DNA of 64,000 nucleotides, from positions 9,874,430 to 9,938,429 of the forward strand of contig OZ038383.1 of assembly GCA_964036045.1 (NCBI GenBank), in the 5' to 3' direction. Below are positions 32,675-44,700 of this stretch, piece by piece. A program made the translations under genes and the position numbers. The first letter of the stretch is position 1; each line of letters begins with the position of its first letter. The notes under the pieces were generated by a model. That model was not told where the DNA came from. It did no database searches and saw nothing but the letters and a program-made list of their open reading frames with translations. This DNA comes from Eutreptiella sp. 'Long Island Sound 2002'. Taxonomy: Eukaryota > Euglenozoa > Euglenophyceae > Eutreptiales > Eutreptiaceae.

Positions 32675-35600
32675 AGTTGAAAAGGGGGTTTGAGGTGTTA
32701 ACATTGGGTGAAATGGGTTTTGAGGGCATGGGGGCAGTTGCAAAGGGGGTTTGAGGTGTTGGCACTGGGTGAAATGTGTTTTGAGGGCATGGGGGCAATT
32801 GAAAAGGGAGTTTGAGGTGTTGGCACCGGGTGAAATGTGTCATGGGGGGATTTGAAAAGGGGGTTTGAGGTGTTGGCACTGGGTGAAATGTGTTTTGAGG
32901 GCATGGGGGGAGCTGAAAAGGGGGTTTGAGGTGTTGGCGATGGGTGAACTGTGTTTTGAGGGCATGGGGGGAGTTGAAAAGGGGGTTTGAGGTGTTGGCA
33001 CTGGGTGAAATGTGTTTTGAGGGCATGGGGGGGGGTTGAAAAGGGGGTTTGAGGTGTTGGCACTGGGTGAATTGTGTTTTGAGGGCATGGGGGCAATTGA
33101 AAAGGGGGTTTAAAGTGTTGGCACCGGGTGAATTGTGTTTTGAGGGCATGGGGGCAGTTGCAAAGGGGGGGTTTGAGGTGTTGGCACTGGGTGAAATGTG
33201 TTTTGAGGGCATGGGGGCAGTTGAAAAGGGGGTTTGAAGTGTTGGCACCGGGTGAATTGTGTTTTGAGGGCATGGGGGCAGTTGCAAAGGAGGTTTGAGG
33301 TGTTGGCACTGGGTGAAATGTGTTTTGAGCGCATGGGGGGAGTTGAAATGCGTGTTTGAGGTGTTGGCACTAGATGAATTGTGTTTTGAGGGCATGGGGG
33401 AAGTTGAAAAGGGGGTTTGAGGTGTTGGCACGGGTGGAAATGTGTTTTGAGGGCATGGGGGCAGTTGAAAAGGGGGTCTGAGGTGTTGGCACTGGGTGAA
33501 ATGTGTTTTGAGCGCATGGGGGCAATTGAAAAGGGGGTTTGAGGTGTTGGCACGGGTTGAAATGTGTTGTGAGGGCATGGGGGGAGTTGAAAAGGGGGTT
33601 TGAGGTGTTGGCACCGGGTGAAATGTTTTTTCAGGGCATGGAGGCTGTTGAAAAGGGGGTTTGAGGTGTTGGCACTGGGTGAAATGTGTTTTGAGGGCAT
33701 GGGGGCAATTGAAAAGGGTGGTTGAGGTGTTGGCACCGGGTGAAATGTGTTTTGAGGGCATGGGAGGAGTTGAAAAGGGGGTTCGGGGTGTTGGCACCGG
33801 GTGAAATGTGTTTTGAGGGCATGGGGGCAGTTGAAAAGGGGGTTTGAGGTGTTGGCACTGGGTGAAATGTGTTTTCAGGGCATGGGGGCAATTGAAAAGG
33901 GGGTTTCAGGTGTTCGCGCCGGGTGAAATGTGTTTTGAGGGCATGGGGGCAGTTGAAAAGGGGGTTTGAGGTGTTGGCACCGGGTGAAATGTGTTTTGAG
34001 GGCATGGGGGCAGTTGAAAAGGGGGTTTGAGGTGTTGGCACTGGGTGAAATGTGTTTTGAGCGCATGGGGGCAATTGAAAAGGGGGTTTGAGGTGTTGGC
34101 ACGGGTTGAAATGTGTTGTGAGGGCATGGGGGGAGTTGAAAAGGGGGTTTGAGGTGTTGGCACCGGGTGAAATGTTTTTTCAGGGCATGGAGGCTGTTGA
34201 AAAGGGGGTTTGAGGTGTTGGAACTGGGTGAAATGTGTTTTGAGGGCATGGGGGCAATTGAAAAGGGTGGTTGAGGTGTTGGCACCGGGTGAAATGTGTT
34301 TTGAGGGCATGGGAGGAGTTGAAAAGGGGGTTCGGGGTGTTGGCACCGGGTGAAATGTGTTTTGAGGGCATGGGGGCAGTTGAAAAGGGGGTTTGAGGTG
34401 TTGGCACTGGGTGAAATGTGTTTTCAGGGCATGGGGGCAATTGAAAAGGGGGTTTCAGGTGTTCGCGCCGGGTGAAATATGTTTTGAGGGCATGGGGGCA
34501 GTTGCAAAGGGGGGGTTTGAGGTGTTGGCACCAGGTGAAACGTGTTTTGAGGGCATGGGGGCAGTTGAAAAGGTGGTTTGAGGTGTTGGCACTGGGTGAA
34601 ATGTGTTTTGAGGGCATGGGGGCAGTTGCAAAGGGGGTTGGAGGTGTGGACCTGCCTGAAGTATGTTTTGAGGGCATGGGGGCAGTTGAAAAGGGGGTTT
34701 GAGGTGTTGGCACTGAGTGAAATGTGCGTTGAGGGCATGGGTTCAATTGAAAAGGGGGTTTGAGGTGTTGGCACTTCCTGAAATGTGTTTTCAGGGCATG
34801 GGGGGAGTTGCAAAGGGGCTTTGAGGTGTTGGCACCGGGTGAAATATGTTTTCAGGGCATGGGGGCAATTGAAAAGGGGGTTTGAGGTGCTAGCACCGGG
34901 TGAATTGTGTTTTGAGGGCATGGGGGGAGTTGAAAAGGGGGTTTGAAGTGTTGGCACCGGGTGAAATGTGTTTTGAGGGCATGGGGGCAGTTGAAAAGGG
35001 GGTTTGAGGTGTTGGCACGGGTTGAAATGTGTTTTGAGGGCATGGGGGCAGTTGAAAGCGGGGTTTGATGTGTAGGCACCGGGTGAATTGTGTTTCGACG
35101 GCATGGGGGGAGTTGAAAAGGGGGTTTGAGGTGTTGGCACTGGGTGAAATGTGTTTTGAGGGCATGGGGGCACTTGCAAACGGGGCTTCAGGTGCTGGCA
35201 CTGGGTGAAATGTGTTTTGAGGGCATGGGGGGAGTTGAAAAGGGGGTTTGAGGTGTTGGCACTGGGTGAAATCTGCGTTGAGGGCATGGGGGCAATTGAA
35301 AAGGGGGTTTGAGGTGTTGGCACCGGGTGAATTGTGTTTTCAGGGCATGGGGGGAGTTGCAAAGGGGGTTTGAGGTGTTGGCACCGGGTGAAATATGTTT
35401 TCAGGGCATGGGGGCAATTGAAAAGGGGGTTTGAGGTGCTAGCACCGGGTGAATTGTATTTTGAGGGCATGGGGGCAGTTGAAAAGGTGGTTTGAGGTGT
35501 TGGCACCGGGTGAAACGTGTTTTAAGGGCATGGGGGCAATTAGGGGGTTTCAGGTGTTGGCACTGGGTGAAATGTGTTTTTGGAGCATGTGGGTAGTTGA

Positions 35601-38600
35601 AAAGGGGGTTTGAAGTGTTGGCACCGGGTGAATTGTGTTTTGAGGGCATGGGGGCAGTTGAAAAGGGGGTTTGAGCTATTGGCACTGGGTGAAATGTGTT
35701 TTGAGGGCATGGGGGGAGTTGAAAGGGGGGTTTGAGGTGTTGGCACTGGGTGAATTGTGTTTTGACGGCATGGGAGCTGTTGAAAAGGGGGTCTGAGGTG
35801 TTGGCACTAGATGAATTGTGTTTTGAGGGCATGGGGGGAGTTGAAAAGGGGGTTTGAGGTGTTGGCACTCGGTGAAATGTGTTTTGAGGGCATGGGGGCA
35901 ATTGAAATGGGTGTTTGAGGTGTTGGCACTGGGTGAAATGTGTTTTGACGGCATGGGGGCGCTTCCAAACGGGGCCTCAGGTGCTGGCACTGGGTGAAAT
36001 GTGTTTTGAGGGGATGGGGGGAGTTGAAAAGGAGGTTTGAGGTGTTGGCACTGGGTGAAATGTGTTTTGAGGGCATGGGGGGGGTTGAAAAGGGGGTTTG
36101 AGGTGTTGGCGATGGGTGAACTGTGTTTTGAGGGCATGGGGGCAGTTGAAAAGGGTGTTTGAAGTGTTGGCACTGGGTGAAATCTGTTGTGAGGGCATGG
36201 GGGCAGTTGAAAAAGGGGTCTGAGGTGTTGGCACGGGTTGAAATGTGTTGTGAGGGCATGGGGGGAGTTGAAAAGGGGGTTTGAGGTGTTGGCACGGGTT
36301 GAAATGTGTTGTGAGGGCATGGGGGGAGTTGAAAACGGGGTTTGAGGTGTTGGCACGGGTTGAAATGTGTTTTGAGGGCATGGGGGGAGCTGAAAAGAGG
36401 GGTGTAGGCATCGGGTGAATTGTGTTTTGAGGGCATGGGGGGAGTTGAAAAGGGGGTTTGAGGTGTTGGCACTGGGTGAAATGTTCTTTCAGGGCACGGG
36501 GGCCGTTGAAAAGGGGGTTTGAGGTGTTGGCGATGGGTGAACTGTGTTTTGAGGGCATGGGGGCAGTTGAAAAGGGGGTTTGAGGTGTTGGCACTGGGTG
36601 AAATGTGTTTTGAGGGCATGGGGGCAGTTGAAAACGGGGTTTGAGGTGTTGGCACTGGGTGAGATGTGTTTTGAGGGCATGGGGGCAATCGAAATGGGTG
36701 TTTGAGGTGTTGGCACTGGGTGAAATGTGTTTTGAGGGCATGGGGGTAGCTGAAAACGGGGTTTGAGGTGTTGGCACTCGGTGAAATGTGTTTTGAGGGC
36801 ATGGGGGGAGTTGCAAAGGGGGTTTGAGGTGTTGGCACCGGGTGAAATATGTTTTCAGGGCATGGGGGCAATTGAAAAGGGGGTTTGAGGTGCTAGCACC
36901 GGGTGAATTGTATTTTGAGGGCATGGGGGCAGTTGAAAAGGTGGTTTGAGGTGTTGGCACCGGGTGAAACGTGTTTTGAGGGCATGGGGGCAATTAGGGG
37001 GTTTCAGGTGTTGGCACTGGGTGAAATGTGTTTTTAGAGCATGTGGGTAGTTGAAAAGGGGGTTTGAAGTGTTAGCACCGGGTGAATTGTGTTTAGAGGG
37101 CATGGGGGCAGTTAAAAAGGGGGTTTGAGGTGTTGGCACTGCGTGAAATGTGTTTTGAGGGCATGGGGGCAGTTGAAAAGGGGGTCTGAGGTGTTGGCAC
37201 TGGGTGAATTGTGTTTTGACGGCATGGGAGCTGTTGAAAAGGGGGTTTGTGGTGTTGGCACTAGATGAATTGTGTTTTGAGGGCATGGCGGGAGTTGAAA
37301 AGGGGGTTTGAGGTGTTGGCACTCGGTGAAATGTGTTTTGAGGGCATGGGGGCAATTGAAATGGGTGTTTGAGGTGTTGGCACTGGGTGAAATGTGTTTT
37401 GACGGCATGGGGGCGCTTGCAAACGGGGCTTCAGGTGCTGGCACTGGGTGAAATGTGTTTTGAGGGGATGGGGGGAGTTGAAAAGGAGGTTTGAGGTGTT
37501 GGCACTGGGTGAAATGTGTTTTGAGGGCATGGGGGGGGGTTGAAAAGGGGGTTTGAGGTGTTGGCGATGGGTGAACTATGTTTTGATGGCATGGGGGCTG
37601 TTGAAAAGGGGGTTTGAGGTGTTGGCACTGGGTGAAATGTGTTTTGAGGGCATGGGGGCAGTTGAAAAGGGGGTTTGAGGTGTTGACACTGGGTGAAATA
37701 TGTTTTGAGGGCATGGGGGCAGTTGAAAAGGGGGTTTGAGGTGTTGGCACCGGTCGAATTGTGTTTTGAGGGCATGGGGGGAGTTGAAAAGGGGGTTTGA
37801 GGTGTTGGCACTGGGTGAAATGTGTTTTGAGGGCATGGGGGCTGTTGAAAAGAGGATTTGAGGTGTTGGCACCAGGTGAAATGTGTTTTGAGGGCATGGG
37901 GGCAGTTGAAAAGGGTGTTTGAAGTGTTGGCACTGGGTGAAATGTGTTTTGAGGGCATGGGGGCAGTTGAAAAGAGGGTTTGAGGTGTTGGCACGGGTTG
38001 AAATGTGTTGTGAGGGCATGGGGGGAGTTGAAAAGGGGGTCTGAGGTGTTGGCACGGGTTGAAATGTGTTGTGAGGGCATGTGGGGAGTTGAAAACGGGG
38101 TTTGAGGTGTTGGCACGGGTTGAAATGTGTTTTGAGGGCATGGGGGGAGCTGAAAAGGGGGGTGTAGGCATCGGGTGAATTGTTTTTTGAGGGCATGGGG
38201 GGAGTTGAAAAGGGGGTTTGAGGTGTTGGCACTGGGTGAAATGTGCTTTCAGGGCATGGGGGCCGTTGAAAAGGGGGTTTGAGGTGTAGGCACCGGGTGA
38301 AATGTGTTTTGAGGGCATGGGGGCAGTTGAAAAGGGGGTTTGAGGTGTTGGCACTGGGTGAAATGTGTTTTGAGGGCATGGGGGCAGTTGAAAACGGGGT
38401 TTGAGGTGTTGGCACTGGGTGAGATGTGTTTTGAGGGCATGGGGGCAATCGAAATGGCCGTTTGAGGTGTTGGCACTGGGTGAAATGTGTTTTGAGGGCA
38501 TGGGGGTAGCTGAAAACGGGGTTTGAGGTGTTGGCACTCGGTGAAATGTGTTTTGAGGGCATGGGGCTAGTTGAAAAGGGGGTTTGAGGTGTTGGCACTG

Positions 38601-40412
38601 GGTGAAGTTTTGAGGGCATGGGGGGAGTTGAAAAGGGGGTTTGAGGTGTTGGCACTGGGTGAAATATGTTTTGAGGGCATGGGGGCAGTTGAAAAGGGGG
38701 TTTGAGGTGTTGGCACCGGTCGAATTGTGTTTTGAGGGCATGGGGGGGGTTGAAAAGGGGGTTTGAGGTGTTGGCACTGGGTGAAATGTGTTTTGAGGGC
38801 ATGGGGGCTGTTGAAAAGAGGATTTGAGGTGTTGGCACCAGGTGAAATGTGTTTTGAGGGCATGGGGGCAGTTGAAAAGGGTGTTTGAAGTGTTGGCACT
38901 GGGTGAAATGTGTTTTGAGGGCATGGGGGCAGTTGAAAAGAGGGTTTGAGGTGTTGGCACGGGTTGAAATGTGTTGTGAGGGCATGGGGGGAGTTGAAAA
39001 GGGGGTCTGAGGTGTTGGCACGGGTTGAAATGTGTTGTGAGGGCATGTGGGGAGTTGAAAACGGGGTTTGAGGTGTTGGCACGGGTTGAAATGTGTTTTG
39101 AGGGCATGGGGGGAGCTGAAAAGGGGGGTGTAGGCATCGGGTGAATTGTTTTTTGAGGGCATGGGGGGAGTTGAAAAGGGGGTTTGAGGTGTTGGCACTG
39201 GGTGAAATGTGCTTTCAGGGCATGGGGGCCGTTGAAAAGGGGGTTTGAGCTGTAGGCACCGGGTGAAATGTGTTTTGAGGGCATGGGGGCAGTTGAAAAG
39301 GGGGTTTGAGGTGTTGGCACTGGGTGAAATGTGTTTTGAGGGCATGGGGGCAGTTGAAAACGGGGTTTGAGGTGTTGGCACTGGGTGAGATGTGTTTTGA
39401 GGGCATGGGGGCAATCGAAATGGCCGTTTGAGGTGTTGGCACTGGGTGAAATGTGTTTTGAGGGCATGGGGGTAGCTGAAAACGGGGTTTGAGGTGTTGG
39501 CACTCGGTGAAATGTGTTTTGAGGGCATGGGGCTAGTTGAAAAGGGGGTTTGAGGTGTTGGCACTGGGTGAAGTTTTGAGGGCATGGGGGGAGTTGAAAA
39601 GGGGGTTTGAGGTGTTGGCACTGGGTGAAATATGTTTTGAGGGCATGGGGGCAGTTGAAAAGGGGGTTTGAGGTGCTGGCACTGGGTGAAATGTGTTTTG
39701 AGGGCATGGGGGCAATTGAAAAGGGGGTTTGAGGTTTTGGCACGGGTTGAAATGTGTTGTGAGGGCATGGGGGGAGTTGAAAAGCGGGTTTGAGGTGTAG
39801 GCACCGGGTGAAATGTGTTTTCAGGGCATGGGGGGAGTTGAAAAGGGGGTTTCAGGTGTAGGCACCGGGTGAAATGTGTTGTGAGGGCATGGGGGCAGTT
39901 GAAAAGGGAGTTTGAGGTGTTGGCACGGGTTGAAATGTTTTGTGAGGGCATGGGGGGAGTTGAAAAGGGGGTTTGAGGTGTAGGCACCGGGTGAAATGTG
40001 TTTTCAGGGCATGGGGGGAGTTGAAAAGGGTGTTTGAAGTGTAGGCACCGGGTGAAATGTGTTGTGAGGGCATGGGGGGAGTTGAAAAGGGGGTTTGAGG
40101 TGTAGGCACCGGGTGAAATGTGCTTTCAGGGCATGGGGGGAGTTGAAAAGGGGGTTTGAGGTGTTGGCACTGGGTGAAATGTGTTTTGAGGGCACGGGGG
40201 CAGTTGAAAAGGGGGTTTGAGGTGTAGGCACGGGTTGAAATGTGTTGTGAGGGCATGGGGGCAGTTGAAAAGGGGGTTTGAGGTGTAGGCACCGGGTGAA
40301 ATGTGTTTTCAGGGCATGGGGGCAGTTGAAAAGGGGGTTTGAGATGTTGGCACTGGGTGAAATGTGTTTTGAGGGCATGGGGGCAGTTGAAAAGGGGGTT
40401 TGAGGTGTTGGC
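32675..40412. repeat. 61-bp satellite, array A
   Basis: About 127 head-to-tail units. The consensus unit begins GGCATGGGGGCAGTTG, continues AAAAGGGGGTTTGAGGTG, TTGGCACTGGGTG and AAATGTGTTTTGAG (61 bp; 28 G and 4 C on the plus strand). Monomers vary at a few fixed sites: CAGTTG/CAATTG/GAGTTG/TAGTTG; CACTGGG/CACCGGG/CACGGGTT; GAAATG/GAATTG. Higher-order copies are evident: 549 bp (9 monomers; the ATGGAGGCTG variant at 33,638 and 34,187), and 966 bp across about 37,680-39,640. The left edge coincides with the end of block copy 1; the right edge breaks inside TTGGC at 40,412. Confidence 0.97.
37680..39640. repeat. 966-bp higher-order repeat, two copies
   Basis: Rare monomer variants recur at exactly 966 bp: CACCGGTCGAATTG (37,751 and 38,717), GAAATGGCCG (38,451 and 39,417) and a short monomer GGTGAAGTTTTGAG (38,601 and 39,567). 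The unit spans about 16 monomers, including some shortened ones. It was duplicated recently as a block. Confidence 0.85.
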
Positions 40413-41731
40413 TCTGCCATACCCAGACTTCCCCACCTACTCCCCGAAATGCACGAACAGGTGGGTCATGCTTATTCCTGTCCTTTCTCATGTGGCTGCG
40501 TCCAGGGGGAGCTGTGCTAATGTTGTTAATGTTTCCAGGTGGCCTGGAAACTATTGCACTGCGTCGATAATATGGGGAGTGTTGAAACTCCCGCAGCCAC
40601 GCGACTCTTGCGACCCCGAGCTGGGAACTACATTCGTCCTTGGCCTGTGGGTTGCTTGTTTGCTGCCATCATAATTGTTATGAACAAAGTGACCTGTTCG
40701 CCTGGCAGCAGGGCAGGGCAGGTCGGCATGGCGCTTGGCAAAGGCACACCTACTCTTGCACAACCACGTCTTGTCTAAGAAAACCCCCACTACAGAGGAA
40801 ACATCCTTAGCCCAACGGGCAGAGGGTTTTGGCTGTCATTGCCCCCGATCGCAGTGCAAAAACGTGTGCACGTGGATAGTGCATCGCTGCACCATGGGCG
40901 AGCTGTGCAACCATTGTCACCGTGGGAATATTGCTTAAACTGCGTGCTGGTCTCTGGAGGTGGAAATTGTTTGATGAAAGGCTGCAGCCCAGTGGCCCGT
41001 GACACAAGGAGGGGTAGAGATGTGCTTGAGGGGAAGATAATATGGGGGGTTGGGGTGGACATCAGCGGTTGGAAAAGCGGCCACGAGCCCAAACCCAAAA
41101 ATGCATGTGCTCAAAGCTAAACGTCACCAAATGCAGTCGCCATAGGACAATGGGAGTAGGCACTCAGGAAAGCATTCGCTGCAGAATGACAGGAGTAGGC
41201 ACGGTGTTTGTAGGCTCAGTTAGCGAGAGCAACATGACTGGGCATTTTGTTGGTATGTGCAGTGAGGGATCATGATGCTTGACCCAAGGGGTATGGGGAA
41301 AGAAGTAGTATTGGGCACGTGTAGTTTCACGCTGGTGGTGTGAAAACACTGCGTTCATCACATATGCCATAAGTCCCGTACCATGTACACAGGGGGGTGG
41401 GCTGCCAAGTTGCCACGTTGCATGACTGTGCGGCGCTTGCCCCCCTGCGGCGCCCAGTTTGGGTAACCTGCCTAATTGTGGAATATTGCAGTTTGTGCAC
41501 TGTTGACCTAAGAACTGAAGTCCATGTGAGTTATATTGAAGTCGTTGCTGCTTGTTTTTTTCTATTGGTTTTGCATCCCATATCCGCACCCTGTGCATGG
41601 CAGAGGGTGGAACCACCTGCAGAACGAAGGGTGAGCAGCCAAGAACACAAATGCATAGTAACAAAACTAGTGAGTGTGGTACCGCCGCGATACAGAGTAC
41701 GTTGCTTACTGGGCAGGGCGGCAGGCTGCTG
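40413..41731. other. Unique interlude between arrays A and B
   Basis: About 1.3 kb of non-satellite DNA. No gene is recognised. A short open plus-strand stretch near 40,960-41,117 (RDTRRGRDVLEGKIIWGVGV) is protein-like but isolated. The interlude begins abruptly within a monomer and ends where array B starts with a GGTGTTGGCACTGGGTG monomer. Confidence 0.7.
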
Positions 41732-44700
41732 GGTGTTGGCACTGGGTGAACTGTGTTTTGAGGGCATGGGGGCACTTGCAAACGGGGCTTCAGGTGCTGG
41801 CACCGGGTGAAATGTGTTTTGAGGGCATGGGGGGAGTTGAAAAGGGGGTTTGAGGTGTTGGCACCGGATGAAATGTGTTTTGAGGGCATGGGGGCAGTTG
41901 AAAAGGGGGTTTCAGGTGTTGGCACTGGGTGAATTGTGTTTTGAGGGCATGGGGGCAATTGAAAAGGGGGTTTGAGGTGTTGGCACTGGGTTAATTGTGT
42001 TTTGAGGGCATGGGGGCAGTTGAAAAGGGGGTTTGAGGTGTTGGCACTGGGTGAAATGTGTTTTTAGAGCATGGGGGCTGTTGAAAAGGGGGTTTGAAGT
42101 GTTGGCACCGGGTGAATTGTGTTTTGAGGGCATGGGGGTAGTTGCAAAGGGGGTTTGAGGTGTTGGCACTGGGTGAAATGTGTTTTGAGGGCATGGGGGC
42201 AATTGAAAAGGGGGTTTGAGGTGTTGGCACTGGGTTGAAATGTGTTTTGAGGGCATGGGGGGAGTTGAAAAGGGGGTTCGGGGTGTTGGCACCGGGTGAA
42301 TTGTGTTTTGAGGGCATGGGGGGAGTTGAAAAGGGGGTTTCAGGTGTTGGCACCGGGTGAAATGTGCTTTTAGGGCATGGGGGCAGTTGAAAAGGGGGTT
42401 TGAGGTGTTGGCACTGGGTGAATTGTGTTTTGAGGGAATGGGGGGAGTTGAAAAGGGGGTTTCAGGTGTTGGCACCGGGTGAAATGTGCTTTTAGGGCAT
42501 GGGGGCAGTTGAAAAGGGGGTTTGAGGTGTTGGCACTGGGTGAATTGTGTTTTGAGGGAATGGGGGGAGTTGAAAAGGGGGTTTGAGGTGTTGGCACTGG
42601 GTGAATTGTGTTTTGAGGGCATGGGGGCAGTTGAAAAGGGGGTTGGAGGTGTTGGCAAGGGTTGAAATGTGTTGTGAGGGCATGGGGGCTGTTGAAAAGG
42701 GGGTTTGAGGTGTTGGCACCGGGTGAATTGTGTTTTGAGGGCATGGGGGGAGTGGAAAAGGGGGTTTGAGGTGTGGACCTTGCTGAAGTATGTTTTGAGG
42801 GCATGGGGGCACTTGGAAACGGGATTTCAGGTGTTGGCACCGGGTGAAATGTGTTTTGAGGGCATGGGGCAGTTGAAAAGGGGCTTTGAGGTGTTGGCAC
42901 TGGGTGAAATGTGTTTTGAGGGCATGGGGGTAGTTGAAAAGGGGGTCTGAGGTGTTGGCACTGGGTGAATTGTGTTGTGAGGGCATGGGGGCAGTTGAAA
43001 AGGGGGTTTGAGGTGTAGGCACTCGGTGAAATGTGTTTTGCGGGCATGGGGGCAGTTGAAAAGGGGTTTTGAGGTGTTGGCACTGGGTGAAATGTGTTTT
43101 TAGAGCATGGGGGCTGTTGAAAAGGGGGTTGGAAGTGTTGGCACTGGGTGAATTGTGTTTTGAGGGCATGGGGGCAGTTGCAAAGGGGGTTTGAGGTGTT
43201 GGCACTGGGTGAAATGTGTTTTGAGGGCATGGGGGCAATTGAAAAGGGTGTTTGAAGTGTTGGCACGGGTTGAAATGTGTTGTGAGGGCATGGGGGCACT
43301 TGCAAAGGGGGTTTCAGGCGTGCACCTGGCTGAAGTATGTTTTGAGGCCATGGGGGGAGTGGAAAAGGGGGTTTGAGGTGTTGGCACTGGGTGAAATGTG
43401 TTTTGAGGGCATTGGGGAGTTGAAAAGGGGGTTTGAGGTGTTGGCACTGGGTGAAATGTGTTTTGAGGGCATGGGGGTAGTTGAAAAGGGGGTTTGAGGT
43501 GTTGGCACTGGGTGAAATGTGCCTTGAGGGCATGGGGGCAATTGAAAAGGGGGTTTGAGGTGTTGGCACTGGGTGAAATGTGTTTTGAGGGCATGGGGGC
43601 AATTGAAAAGGGGGTTTGAGGTGTTGGCACTGGGTGAAATGTGTTTTGAGGGCATGGGGGTAGTTGAAAAGGGGGTTTGAGGTGTTGGCACTGGGTGAAA
43701 TGTGTTTTGAGGGCATGGGGGCAGTTGAAAAGGGGGTTTGAGGTGTTGGCACTGGGTGAAATGTGCCTTGAGGGCATGGGGGCAATTGAAAAGGTGGTTT
43801 GAAGTGTTGGCACGGGTTGAAATGTGTTTTGAGGGCATGGGGGCAGTTGAAAAGGGGGTTTGAGGTGTTGGCACTGGGTGAAATGTGTTTTGAGGGCATG
43901 GGCGTAGTTGAAAAGGGGGTTTGAGGTGTTGGCACGGGTTGAAATGTGTTTTCAGGGCATGGGGGTAGTTGAAAAGGGGGTTTGAGGTGTTGGCACTGGG
44001 TGAAATGTGCCTTGAGGGCATGGGGGCAATTGAAAAGGGGTTTTGAGGTGTTGGCACTGGGTGAAATGTGTTTTGAGAGCATGGGGGCAATTGAAAAGGG
44101 GGTTTGAGGTGTTGGCACTGGGTGAAATGTGTTTTGAGGGCATGGGGGCAGTTGAAAAGGGGGTTTGAGGTGTTGGCACGGGTTGAAATGTGTTTTGAGG
44201 GCATGGGGGGAGTTGAAAAGGGGGTTTGAGGTGTTGGCACTGGGTGAAATTTGTTTTGAGGGCATGGGGGCAATTGAAAAGGGGGTTGGAGGTGTTGGCA
44301 CTGGGTGAAATGTGTTTTGAGGGCATGGGGGTAGTTGAAAAGGGGGTTTGAGGTGTTGGCACTGGGTGAAATGTGCCTTGAGGGCATGGGGGCAATTGAA
44401 AAGGGGGTTTGAAGTGTTGGCACGGGTTGAAATGTGTTTTGAGGGCATGGGGGGAGTTGAAAAGGGGGTTTGAGGTGTTGGCACTGGGTGAAATGTGTTT
44501 TGAGGGCATGGGGGGAGTTGAAAAGGGGGTTTGAGGTGTAGGCACTGGGTGAAATGTGCTTTCAGGGCATGGGGGCAGTTGAAAAGGGGGTTTGAGGTGT
44601 TGGCACTGGGTTGAAATGTGTTTTGAGGGCATGGGGGCAATTGGAAAGGGGGTTTGAGGTGTTTGCACTGGGTGAAATGTGTTTTGAGGGCATTGGGGGG

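Noticed and set aside
32675-40412. Interstitial telomere repeat, because monomers contain TTTTGAGGG
   Set aside because: It occurs once per 61-bp unit and differs from TTTAGGG or TTTTAGGG; no tandem telomere motif is present.
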